From NCBI RefSeq assembly GCF_004402215.1, contig NZ_SOEZ01000081.1:1-64000 (forward strand): DNA of 64,000 nt, given 5' to 3'. This document shows, in pieces, positions 50,747 to 59,104 of the stretch. Every line of letters starts with the position of its first letter. Within the stretch, counting starts at the first letter, position 1. Source of the DNA: Cryobacterium tagatosivorans (GTDB taxonomy: Bacteria > Actinomycetota > Actinomycetes > Actinomycetales > Microbacteriaceae). The translations under genes and the position numbers were made by a program. The notes beneath the pieces were generated by a model that worked only from the letters and a program-made list of their open reading frames with translations, made no database searches and was not told the origin of the DNA.

Positions 50747-52291
50747 TTACTTGGTGGGCTCGTCGCGCCCGTCGAGGGAGAGGAGCTCGTCCTCGACCGG
50801 GCCGCCGTAGCCCTCCTTCTGCGGGTCGCCGTGCAGGCCGCCGGACACCGCGTATTCCTCCTCCGGAGAGAGCACCAGGCGCGTGCGTCCGTAGAGCGCG
50901 AAGATCAGCAGCATCACCACGTAGACGGCCGCGATGGCCACGATGGCCGGGCGGGCCGGCTCGTTGATGAAGAAACCGAAGAAGATCGCCAGCGAGAGGA
51001 TGCCGGCCACGGCCGCCCCAGGGACGCCCCACGGGCTCCGGTAGGGCCGGTTCGCGTTCGGGAACTTGCGGCGGAGGATGAGGAAGGAGACCATCTGCAG
51101 CACGTAGGCGATCACCGCTCCCCAGATCGCGATGTTCAGCACGATCGCGCCGGCGACCCCGCCGGTGCCGCCGAGCGCGTCGACGAGGACCAGGGCGATG
51201 AAGCCGATGACCGCGCCGACCAGGAGCGCGACGGCGGGCGTCTGCCGCTTGCCGGTGAGCGAGAGGAACTTCGGGTAGTAGCCCGCCCTGGACAGCGAGT
51301 ACATGTTGCGCCCATAGGCGAACATGATCCCCTGGAGGGAGGCCAGCAGGCCGACCAGCGCGAACAGGGACAGGACGGCCGCCAGCTCGTCGCCGACCAT
51401 GGCGCGGAAGCCGTCGAGGAGCGGCTCGCCGGCCGTAGCGATCTTGTCGGCGCCGACGATTCCCGTGTTGAGGAAGAGCACCAGCAGTCCGGTGATGATC
51501 AGCGTTGTGCGAGCGACGAGGCCGGCGCGGGGAATGTCGCGCACGGGGTTGTGCGATTCCTCCGCGGCCAGGGGCAGTTCCTCGATGCCGAGGAAGAACC
51601 ACATGGCGTAGGGAAGGGCGAAGAGGATCGGGATCCAGCCGTGCGGCAGGAACTCCGTCTGGCCGGCGTCCGGAACGATGTTGAACAGGTTGTCCCAGCT
51701 GAACAGCCCGGAGAAGGCTGCCATCACCGAGAACACCAGCAGGATGGCGATGGAGATGATCGACACGACGATCGCGAAGGTGAACGAGATGGCCGCTCCG
51801 GCCGAATTCAGCGCGATGAAGACGACGTAGAGGATGATCCACCACACCCAGGAGGGGAGCGTGAAGTCGAGCAGCTCGGCGGTGATGCTCCCGGCGTAGG
51901 CGGCCGAGAAGTAGACGATGACCGCGGTCGTCGCGACATACTCGATCGTCTCGGCCAGCCCGGTGACGAATCCGCCCCACGGTCCCATCGCCGCCCGGGC
52001 GAAGGAATACGCGCCGCCCGTGTGCGGCATCGCCGAGGCCATCTCGCCGATGCTGAAGATCATGCCGTAGTACATGACGACGAGCAGGGCGAAGGCGATG
52101 AGCATCCCGCCGAAGCCGGCGAAGTCGATGCCGAAGTTCCAGCCGGAGAAGTCGCCGGAGATGACCGCCGCGACGGCGAGCCCCCACAGCCCCCAGATGC
52201 CGGCCGACCGGGTCAGCTTGCGCTTCTCGAAATACCCATCGTCAGCGGTGGTGTATTTCACGCCCGAGACGTTCAAGGTGTCTTTGGACAT
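50747..52291 (-). CDS. Ethanolamine-type permease (APC superfamily, EAT branch)
   Basis: A 514-residue transporter with about 12 helices. The N-terminal block YFEKRKLTRSAGIWGLWGLAVAAVISGDFSGWNFG is the signature of the EAT (ethanolamine) branch. Further family stretches are PYAMWFFLGIEELPLAAEE and a long acidic C-terminal tail. It is divergent from the glutamine-synthetase-like gene and ends near a palindrome. Ethanolamine import is the best reading; other small amines are possible. Expression is from the promoter at 52363-52391, whose spacer carries an operator-like dyad. Confidence 0.85.
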   Translation of the reverse strand: MSKDTLNVSGVKYTTADDGYFEKRKLTRSAGIWGLWGLAVAAVISGDFSGWNFGIDFAGFGGMLIAFALLVVMYYGMIFSIGEMASAMPHTGGAYSFARAAMGPWGGFVTGLAETIEYVATTAVIVYFSAAYAGSITAELLDFTLPSWVWWIILYVVFIALNSAGAAISFTFAIVVSIISIAILLVFSVMAAFSGLFSWDNLFNIVPDAGQTEFLPHGWIPILFALPYAMWFFLGIEELPLAAEESHNPVRDIPRAGLVARTTLIITGLLVLFLNTGIVGADKIATAGEPLLDGFRAMVGDELAAVLSLFALVGLLASLQGIMFAYGRNMYSLSRAGYYPKFLSLTGKRQTPAVALLVGAVIGFIALVLVDALGGTGGVAGAIVLNIAIWGAVIAYVLQMVSFLILRRKFPNANRPYRSPWGVPGAAVAGILSLAIFFGFFINEPARPAIVAIAAVYVVMLLIFALYGRTRLVLSPEEEYAVSGGLHGDPQKEGYGGPVEDELLSLDGRDEPTK

Positions 52292-52362
52292 CCTGTCTTC
52301 CTTTGCGCTCTGGTTGCGCGCACCGAGGGCGCTGCCGCAACGCTGTGAGTTAACTTGGCATG

Positions 52363-52391
52363 ACTATATGACCGCAATGGTTGCGTGTACA
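52363..52391 (-). promoter_or_regulatory. Permease promoter with an operator dyad in its spacer
   Basis: Minus strand: TGTACA (52386-52391), 17 bases, TATAGT (52363-52368). The spacer contains CGCAA-CCA-TTGCG (52373-52385), a perfect inverted repeat filling most of it. A repressor there would block sigma factor binding; the FadR-type protein at 56810 is a candidate. Confidence 0.6.
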
Positions 52392-52508
52392 TACCTTTGC
52401 AGCGAATCTTTGTGATTACCGTCGCTCAATTGACCCGAGCTTCCCGAGTTGATCTGTGGTCTAATGGTCGGAAAGCGCACGATTCGAAGCCTCACTGAGG
52501 AGACGCCC

Positions 52509-53876
52509 ATGACCCACCGTTCTGGAAACCTGACGATCGAAGAGCTGACCCGAGCCGTCAGCGCCGGAGAAATCGACACGGTCATCGTTGCGTTCACGGA
52601 CATGCAGGGGCGCCTGGTCGGCAAACGCCTGTCGGCGAGGCTGTTCCTCGAAGACGCCGCCACGCACGGCGCCGAATGCTGCAACTACCTGCTCGCGGTC
52701 GACGTGGACATGAACACCGTCGAGGGCTATGCGATGTCGAGCTGGTCGCGCGGCTACGGCGACATGGCCATGATCCCCGACCTGGCCACGCTCCGCCGGG
52801 CTCCCTGGCTGCCGGGGACCGCCCTGGTCACGGCCGACCTGCACTGGCTGGACGAGAACCCGGTGGTTGCCTCCCCGCGGCAGATCCTGAAGAACCAGCT
52901 CGCCCGCCTGGCCGAGCACGGCCTCGAGGCCCTCGTCGCCACCGAGCTCGAGTTCATCGTCTTCGACGACGGCTACCGGGATGCCTGGGCGAAGGGCTAC
53001 CGGGGGATGCGCAACTCGAGCGACTACAACATCGACTACGCGCTGCTGGCCGGCACCCGGATGGAGCCGCTGCTGCGCGACATCCGGGTGGGCATGGACG
53101 GCGCCGGAATGTACTGCGAGGGGGTCAAGGGGGAATGCAACCTGGGCCAGCAGGAGATCGGCTTCCGCTACGCGCCGGCCCTGGACACCTGCGACAACCA
53201 CTCGATCTACAAGAACGGCGCGAAGGAGATCGCGGACGCGCACGGCAAGAGCATCACCTTCATGGCGAAATTCGACGAGAAGGAGGGCAACAGCTGCCAC
53301 ATCCACATCAGCCTGCGCGGCACCGACGGCTCGGCGGTCTTCGCCGACAAGGATGCCCCGCACGGCATGTCGAAGATGTTCCGGCACTTCCTGGCCGGCC
53401 AGCTCGCTGTGATGCGTGAACTCACCCTGTTTTCCGCCCCCAACATCAACTCCTACAAGCGTTATGTGCCGGGCAGCTTCGCCCCGACCGCGCTCGCCTG
53501 GGGACTCGACAACCGCACCTGCGCGCTCCGCGTCGTGGGCCAGGGGCATGGGATGCGGGTGGAGAACCGGGTGCCCGGCGGAGACGTGAACCAGTACCTC
53601 GCCGTCAGCGCGCTGATCGCGGCGGGCCTCTACGGGATCGAGAATGAACTCGAACTCGAGGACCTGTTCGAGGGCAACGCGTACACGAGCGACGTGCCCC
53701 GGGTTCCGGCTACGCTGCGCGAGGCGGCCGCGCTGTTCGCCCGGTCCGCCTTCGCCCGGGAGGCGTTCGGGAACGAGGTCGTCGACCACTACCTCAACTA
53801 TGCGCAGATCGAAATCGCGGCGTACGACTCGGCCGTGACCGACTGGGAGAGGGTGCGCGGCTTTGAACGCCTCTGA
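52509..53876 (+). CDS. Glutamine-synthetase-like gamma-glutamylamine (ethanolamide) ligase
   Basis: A 455-residue member of the glutamine synthetase fold but not a housekeeping GlnA. It has the ATP/metal motifs of the catalytic domain (ATELEFIVFDD near 145, KFDEKEGNSCHIHISL near 258-273, GSFAPTALAWGLDNRT near 323-338). The usual MxxxPKP-type Gly/Pro-rich adenylylation features of GlnA are lacking. Its neighbours (ethanolamine permease, gamma-glutamyl hydrolase, two dehydrogenases) indicate ligation of glutamate to ethanolamine, as reported for GlnA4 of Streptomyces coelicolor. Putrescine-type substrates are the alternative. ATG at 52509 follows GAGGAG. Confidence 0.86.
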   Translation: MTHRSGNLTIEELTRAVSAGEIDTVIVAFTDMQGRLVGKRLSARLFLEDAATHGAECCNYLLAVDVDMNTVEGYAMSSWSRGYGDMAMIPDLATLRRAPWLPGTALVTADLHWLDENPVVASPRQILKNQLARLAEHGLEALVATELEFIVFDDGYRDAWAKGYRGMRNSSDYNIDYALLAGTRMEPLLRDIRVGMDGAGMYCEGVKGECNLGQQEIGFRYAPALDTCDNHSIYKNGAKEIADAHGKSITFMAKFDEKEGNSCHIHISLRGTDGSAVFADKDAPHGMSKMFRHFLAGQLAVMRELTLFSAPNINSYKRYVPGSFAPTALAWGLDNRTCALRVVGQGHGMRVENRVPGGDVNQYLAVSALIAAGLYGIENELELEDLFEGNAYTSDVPRVPATLREAAALFARSAFAREAFGNEVVDHYLNYAQIEIAAYDSAVTDWERVRGFERL

Positions 53877-54621
53877 CCCTCGCCCGCCGGTGATCGGCCT
53901 GACCACCTACCTCGAGCAGTCCCAGACCGGCGTCTGGGACGTGCGCGCGGCCTTCCTGCCGCAGTCCTATTTCGAGGCGGTGACCAGGGCCGGCGGCATC
54001 GCCGTGCTCCTGCCGCCGCAGCCGGTCAGCCCGGTCATCGCCGCACGGGTGCTCGACTCGCTCGATGGGCTGATCATCACCGGGGGCAAGGACGTAGACC
54101 CGGCCCGTTACGGCCAGGATGCGCATCCGGCCACCGACGAGCCCCGGCCCGACCGCGACGCCTGGGAGGACGAACTGCTCCGCCAGGCGCTGCAGCGCGG
54201 CCTCCCGTTCCTCGGCATCTGCCGCGGCGCGCAAATGCTGAACATCGCCCTCGGCGGCACACTGCACCAGCACCTGCCCGATGTCGTCGGCGACACGAGG
54301 TACCAGGCCGGCGGCGGCATCTTCAACGTCGTCGACGTGGAGGTCGAACCGGAATCCCGGCTGCACGGGGTGCTGGGCGCGCAGACCGGTCCGCTGCAGG
54401 TCCCGGTCTACCACCACCAGTCGATCGACCGGGTGGCCGACGGCCTCGTCGTGACCGCGCGCACGGCCGACGGGATCGTTCAGGCTGTGGAGTTCAGCGA
54501 GGTGCCGTTCGGCGTGGCCGTGCAGTGGCATCCGGAGCAGACCGCGGAGGACATCCGCCTCTTCGCCGGCCTGGTGGACGCGGCACGGGAGTACGAGCAC
54601 GACCGGAAGGCACACGCATGA
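53863..54621 (+). CDS. Class I glutamine amidotransferase-like gamma-glutamyl hydrolase (peptidase C26)
   Basis: A 252-residue hydrolase with the catalytic triad C120 (GICRGAQ), H223 and E225 (QWHPEQ), and the PuuD-type opening PPVIGLTTYLEQSQTGVWD. In the Puu pathway this enzyme cuts the gamma-glutamyl group from the oxidised product. It starts at a TTG (53863), inside the end of the ligase gene (14-base overlap). The family start leaves no better codon. It overlaps the ALDH gene by ATGA. Confidence 0.9.
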   Translation: MNASDPRPPVIGLTTYLEQSQTGVWDVRAAFLPQSYFEAVTRAGGIAVLLPPQPVSPVIAARVLDSLDGLIITGGKDVDPARYGQDAHPATDEPRPDRDAWEDELLRQALQRGLPFLGICRGAQMLNIALGGTLHQHLPDVVGDTRYQAGGGIFNVVDVEVEPESRLHGVLGAQTGPLQVPVYHHQSIDRVADGLVVTARTADGIVQAVEFSEVPFGVAVQWHPEQTAEDIRLFAGLVDAAREYEHDRKAHA

Positions 54622-55979
54622 GCAGCTACACCGTCATCAACCCGGCCGATGAGACCGAGGTTGCCCTGGTCGAACACCTCGACCGGGACGCGACCGACGA
54701 GGCGGTCGCGCGCGCGCAGCTCGCCCAGAAGGCCTGGGCGGGCGTCTCCCCCGCCGACAAGTCCGCGCTGCTGCGCCGCTTCGCCGAGGCCGTCGACGGG
54801 GACCGCGAGAACCTCGCCCGGATCGAAGTGCAGAACTCAGGCCACCCGATCACGCAGGCGCGTTGGGAGGCCGGCCACGTGCGCGATGTGCTCACCTACT
54901 ACTCGGCCGCCCCAGAGCGCATGTTCGGGCAGCAGATCCCCGTCGCCGGCGGCCTCGACGTGACCTTCCACGAGCCGCTCGGCGTCGTCGGTGTGATCAC
55001 CCCGTGGAACTTCCCGATGACCATCGCGGCCTGGGGGTTCGCCCCGGCACTGGCCGCCGGCAACGCCGTGCTGCTGAAGCCGGCCGAGTGGACGCCGCTG
55101 TCGAGCATCCGCCTGGGCGAACTCGCCCTCGAGGCCGGTCTGCCGGAGGGACTCTTCCAGGTGCTGCCCGGCAAGGGCTCCGTGGTGGGCGAGCGTTTTG
55201 TCACGCATCCGGCCGTGCGCAAGGTGGTGTTCACCGGGTCCACCGAGGTCGGCAAGCAGATCATGGCCGGATGCGCCGCGCAGGTGAAGCGGGTCACCCT
55301 CGAACTCGGCGGCAAGAGCGCCAACATCGTCTTCGCCGACGCCGACCTCGAGAAGGCCGCGGCAACCGCCCCCTACTCGGTGTTCGAGAACGCCGGCCAG
55401 GACTGCTGCGCCCGCAGCCGCATCCTGGTCGAGCGCGGCGCCTACGAACGCTTCATGGAGCTTCTGGAGCCGGCCGTGGCCGGAGTGCGGGTCGGCGACC
55501 CCGGCGACGAGGCCACCGAGATGGGTCCGCTCGTCTCCGCGAAACACCTCGCCTCGGTGCGGTCCTATGTTCCCGAGGGCGCTCCCGTCGCGTTCCGCGG
55601 GAGCGCGCCGGAGGGCCCTGGCTACTGGTTCGCGCCGACCGTGCTGACCCCCTCGTCCCGCTCCGACCGCACCGTGACGGAGGAGATCTTCGGCCCGGTC
55701 GTGACCGTGCTGCCGTTCGACGACGAGGCCGACGCGATGCAGCTGGCCAACGACACCGACTACGGCCTCTCCGGGTCGATCTGGACGAGGGACGTCGGCC
55801 GCGCCATCCGGGTGGCGCGCACCGTCGAGGCCGGCAACCTGTCCGTCAACTCGCACTCCTCGGTGCGGTACTCCACGCCGTTCGGCGGGTTCAAGCAGTC
55901 CGGTCTCGGCCGGGAACTCGGTCCGGATGCCCCGCTGCACTTCACCGAGACCAAGAACGTCTTCATCGCCGTCGATTAG
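54618..55979 (+). CDS. NAD(P)-dependent aldehyde dehydrogenase
   Basis: A 453-residue aldehyde dehydrogenase with catalytic C263 (GQDCCARSR) and general base E229 (TLELGGK), and VVGVITPWNFPM and FTGSTEVGKQI for the cofactor. Slightly short at the N-terminus for the superfamily but complete in the core. In this cluster it should oxidise a gamma-glutamylated aldehyde to the acid. ATG at 54618 overlaps the upstream stop; the SDR gene follows after 39 bases. Confidence 0.93.
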   Translation: MSSYTVINPADETEVALVEHLDRDATDEAVARAQLAQKAWAGVSPADKSALLRRFAEAVDGDRENLARIEVQNSGHPITQARWEAGHVRDVLTYYSAAPERMFGQQIPVAGGLDVTFHEPLGVVGVITPWNFPMTIAAWGFAPALAAGNAVLLKPAEWTPLSSIRLGELALEAGLPEGLFQVLPGKGSVVGERFVTHPAVRKVVFTGSTEVGKQIMAGCAAQVKRVTLELGGKSANIVFADADLEKAAATAPYSVFENAGQDCCARSRILVERGAYERFMELLEPAVAGVRVGDPGDEATEMGPLVSAKHLASVRSYVPEGAPVAFRGSAPEGPGYWFAPTVLTPSSRSDRTVTEEIFGPVVTVLPFDDEADAMQLANDTDYGLSGSIWTRDVGRAIRVARTVEAGNLSVNSHSSVRYSTPFGGFKQSGLGRELGPDAPLHFTETKNVFIAVD

Positions 55980-56018
55980 CCGTACGTTTTCACGCCACTT
56001 TCACGCAAGGAGCAGCCC

Positions 56019-56810
56019 ATGAGCAGCATCACCCCCATCGACCTCACCCAGCGCCTCGCGGGCAAGGTCGCCGTGATCACCGGCGGAGCGAGCGGGATCG
56101 GCCTCGCGACGGCGAAGCGGTTCGCGGCGGAGGGCGCGAAGGTGGTGATCGGGGACATGGACGAGAAGGCCGGGCTTGCCGCCGCCGACCTCGTCGACGG
56201 CCTGTTCTTCAAGGTGAACGTGACCGAGGAGGACGAGGTGAACGCGCTGTTCGATACCGCCTACCTCACCTACGGCTCGGTGGACATCGCGTTCAACAAC
56301 GCGGGCATCTCGCCGCCGGAAGACGACTCGATCGAGACCACGGAGCTGCCGGCCTGGCAGAAGGTGCAGGACGTCAACCTCAAGTCGGTCTACCTCTGCT
56401 GCCGGGCTGCGCTGCGGCACATGGTCCGGCAGGGGAAGGGCTCGATCATCAACACGGCGTCGTTCGTTGCCGTGATGGGCTCGGCGACCAGCCAGATCTC
56501 CTACACCGCGTCCAAGGGCGGCGTGCTCGCGATGAGCCGTGAGCTGGGCGTGCAGTTCGCCCGGCAGGGCATCCGGGTGAACGCGCTGTGCCCGGGGCCG
56601 GCGAACACGCCGCTGCTGCAGGAGCTCTTCGCCGCCGACCCGGAACGGGCCGCGCGCCGGCTCGTGCACGTGCCGCTCGGCCGGTTCGCCGAGGCGGAGG
56701 AACTGGCCGCCGCGGTCGCCTTCCTGGCCAGCGACGACGCATCCTTCATCACCGCCTCGACCTTCCTCGTCGACGGCGGCATCAGCTCCGCCTATACGAC
56801 GCCGATGTGA
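56019..56810 (+). CDS. Short-chain dehydrogenase/reductase
   Basis: A 263-residue classical SDR with the cofactor motif TGGASGIG (21-28), NNAG (93-96) and catalytic S148, Y162 and K166. D46 after the second strand predicts NAD+ over NADP+. In a gamma-glutamylation route for ethanolamine an alcohol dehydrogenase is required between ligase and ALDH, and this gene is the only candidate in the unit. This role is inferred. AAGGAG precedes the ATG. The regulator gene follows with a one-base overlap. Confidence 0.92.
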   Translation: MSSITPIDLTQRLAGKVAVITGGASGIGLATAKRFAAEGAKVVIGDMDEKAGLAAADLVDGLFFKVNVTEEDEVNALFDTAYLTYGSVDIAFNNAGISPPEDDSIETTELPAWQKVQDVNLKSVYLCCRAALRHMVRQGKGSIINTASFVAVMGSATSQISYTASKGGVLAMSRELGVQFARQGIRVNALCPGPANTPLLQELFAADPERAARRLVHVPLGRFAEAEELAAAVAFLASDDASFITASTFLVDGGISSAYTTPM

Positions 56811-57553
56811 TGGAGGAACCGGCCGGACTCGATGGCGGATTGCTCCTGCGGCCGGTGGCCGGGGGCAACGCGTTCGAGGAGACCGTGCAGCGCCTGCTGC
56901 AGACCGTGCGCCTCGGGCTCATCGCGCCCGGCGAGCGGCTGCCGCCCGAGCGGGAACTCGCGGCGATGCTCGGCGTCAGCCGGGACACGCTGCGGGACGC
57001 GATCGCCTCGCTCGCCGACGCCGGCTACCTCGTCTCCCGGCGCGGACGGTACGGCGGTACGTTCGTGAACGAGCGGCTGCCGACGCACACGCCGGGGCCG
57101 GACGGGGACGGCGCGCTACGGCCCGGACGCGAGATCTCGCCCGACGAGATCGAGGACACGCTCACCCTCCGCGAGATCCTCGAGGTGGGCGCCGCGAGGC
57201 ACGCGGCGGCGCGGCCGTTGTCCCCGGGCGAACGGGAACTGCTCTGGGCCAGCCTCACCGAGGCGAACGGGGCCGCCGGGGAGGATTACCGGCGCCTGGA
57301 CTCGAGGTTCCACCTCACGATCGGCGAGCTGGCCGGTTCCGCCTCGCTGATGCCGCTGATCGCCGACGTGCGGATGCGGGTGAACGAGCTGCTCGACAAC
57401 ATCCCCTCGCTCGGACCGAACATCGCCCACTCGAACGCGCAGCACGAGCAGATCGCGATCGCCATACTCACCGGCCGACCCGAGGCCGCCGCGCAGGCGA
57501 TGAGCGAGCACCTCGACGGCACCGCCCTGCTCCTGCGGGGCTTCCTCGAGTAA
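56810..57553 (+). CDS. FadR-type (GntR, FCD domain) transcriptional regulator
   Basis: A 247-residue regulator with a GntR winged helix (about 18-85: ETVQRLLQTVRLGLIAPGERLPPERELAAMLGVSRDTLRDAI) and an FCD ligand domain (about 105-230). The FCD domain's Asp/His metal positions are present (SRFHLTIGEL, AQHEQIAIAIL, SEHLDGT). It is the last gene of the unit, overlapping the SDR stop (TGATG), and probably senses a pathway compound and controls the divergent promoters at 52292-52508. Alternative GTG start at 56807. Confidence 0.88.
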   Translation: MEEPAGLDGGLLLRPVAGGNAFEETVQRLLQTVRLGLIAPGERLPPERELAAMLGVSRDTLRDAIASLADAGYLVSRRGRYGGTFVNERLPTHTPGPDGDGALRPGREISPDEIEDTLTLREILEVGAARHAAARPLSPGERELLWASLTEANGAAGEDYRRLDSRFHLTIGELAGSASLMPLIADVRMRVNELLDNIPSLGPNIAHSNAQHEQIAIAILTGRPEAAAQAMSEHLDGTALLLRGFLE

Positions 57554-57562
57554 TCGCCCGGA

Positions 57563-59038
57563 TCAGCCCAGCAGGGCTTCGATCGGGCCGCGCGCGAAGT
57601 AGATCAGGAAGCCGACGGCCACGATCCAGAGCAGCGGGCTGACGCCCTTCGCCTTACCGGAGAGCGAGCGGACGAGCACCCAGCTGATGAATCCGGCGCC
57701 GATCCCGTTCGCGATCGAGTAGGTGAGCGGCATCACGATGATGGTGAGGAAGACCGGCAGCACGATCGAGAATTCGCTGAAGTCGATGTGCCGGATCTGC
57801 GAGACCATCAGCGCCCCGACGATGACCAGCGCGGCGGCGGCCACCTCGAGCGGCACGATCTGGGTGAGCGGCGTGAAGAACATCGCGGCGAGGAACAGGA
57901 CCCCGGTCACGACGTTGGCCAGGCCCGTGCGGGCGCCCTCGCCGATGCCGGCGCCGGACTCGATGAAGACCGTGTTCGACGAAGCGGATGCCGCGCCGCC
58001 GGCCACGGCGCCGATGCCCTCGACGATCAGCGCGGACTTCAGCCGCGGGAAGTTGCCGTCCTTGTCGGCGAGTCCGGCCTCGTTGGCCAGGCCGGTCATC
58101 GTGCCCATGGCGTCGAAGAAGTTCGTGAAGACGAGCGTGAAGACGAGCATCACGGCGGCGAGCACGCCGATCCGGTCGAACGCGCCGAAGCTGACCTGGC
58201 CGAGCAGGCTCAGGTCGGGCATGGCGACGATCGTCGTCGGCAGCACCGGCGCGTTCAGGTTCCAGCCTGCCGGGTTGGTGCCGAACGACGGCCCGACCTT
58301 GAAAATGGCCTCGAGGATGACGGCGATGACGGTGGTCGCGACGATGCCGATCAGCAGCGCGGCCTTCACCTTGCGGGCCAGCAGCACGCCGATGATGATC
58401 AGGCCGATCACGAACACCGTGGTCGGCAGGGTGGTGACCGAGCCGTTGTCGCCGAGCTGCACGGGGGGCGCGGCGAAGCCGCTGGACCGGACGAATCCGG
58501 AGTCGACCAGCCCGATGAACGCGATGAACAGGCCGATCCCGACCGTGATGGCGAGCTTGAGCTGCTGCGGGACCGCGGTGAAGATCATCGCGCGCAGCCC
58601 GGTCGAGGCGAGCAGGACGATGATCAGGCCGTTGATCACGACGAGGCCCATCGCCTCGGCCCAGGTGACCTGGCCGACGACGCTCGCCGCGAGAAAGGAG
58701 TTGATGCCCAGCCCGGCCGCGAAGCCGAACGGCAGCCGGGCGATGACCCCGAACAGGATGGTCATGACGCCGGCGGTGAGGGCGGTGACGGCCGCGACCT
58801 GCGCGTTGGGCAGCCAGCCGCCGGCCACGTCGACGGTGGCCTGGTCGGCGCTGAATCCGCCGAGGATGAGCGGGTTGAGGATGACGATGTAGGCCATCGT
58901 CACGAAGGTCACGACCCCGCCGCGCACCTCGCGGCCCCAGCTGGACCCGCGGGTGGTGATCTCGAAGTACCGATCCGTGCGGGCCTTGAATCCCTGCTTC
59001 GGCGCGGGCGTAACGGTGTCGGTCTGTGTTGCTGAAAT
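57563..59038 (-). CDS. NCS2/AzgA-type purine permease, apparent AUU start
   Basis: A 491-residue nucleobase:cation symporter of the AzgA (guanine/hypoxanthine) branch with about 12-14 helices. Conserved parts are REVRGGVVTFVTMAYIVILNP near the N-terminus, FGFAAGLGINSFLAA, and TNFFDAMGTMTGLANEAGL. The conserved N-terminal block (FKARTDRYFEITTRGSSWG) lies upstream of the first GTG (58927). In that frame back to the stop at 59084 there is no ATG, GTG or TTG. ATT at 59036-59038 has GGGGAG six bases upstream and gives the expected Met-Ser-Ala start, so AUU initiation is proposed. It converges on the FadR gene. Confidence 0.87.
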   Translation of the reverse strand: MSATQTDTVTPAPKQGFKARTDRYFEITTRGSSWGREVRGGVVTFVTMAYIVILNPLILGGFSADQATVDVAGGWLPNAQVAAVTALTAGVMTILFGVIARLPFGFAAGLGINSFLAASVVGQVTWAEAMGLVVINGLIIVLLASTGLRAMIFTAVPQQLKLAITVGIGLFIAFIGLVDSGFVRSSGFAAPPVQLGDNGSVTTLPTTVFVIGLIIIGVLLARKVKAALLIGIVATTVIAVILEAIFKVGPSFGTNPAGWNLNAPVLPTTIVAMPDLSLLGQVSFGAFDRIGVLAAVMLVFTLVFTNFFDAMGTMTGLANEAGLADKDGNFPRLKSALIVEGIGAVAGGAASASSNTVFIESGAGIGEGARTGLANVVTGVLFLAAMFFTPLTQIVPLEVAAAALVIVGALMVSQIRHIDFSEFSIVLPVFLTIIVMPLTYSIANGIGAGFISWVLVRSLSGKAKGVSPLLWIVAVGFLIYFARGPIEALLG

Positions 59039-59104
59039 GGTGTTCTCCCCGTGGCCGTCGCGGCTAAGTCTCAGGCGCCCAGTCTAACGGCACGGTGATT
59101 TCGC

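Noticed and set aside
50747-57553. Reading the amine cluster as a full putrescine (Puu) pathway
   Set aside because: No flavin amine oxidase (PuuB) and no PuuE-type aminotransferase in the unit, and the permease belongs to the ethanolamine branch.
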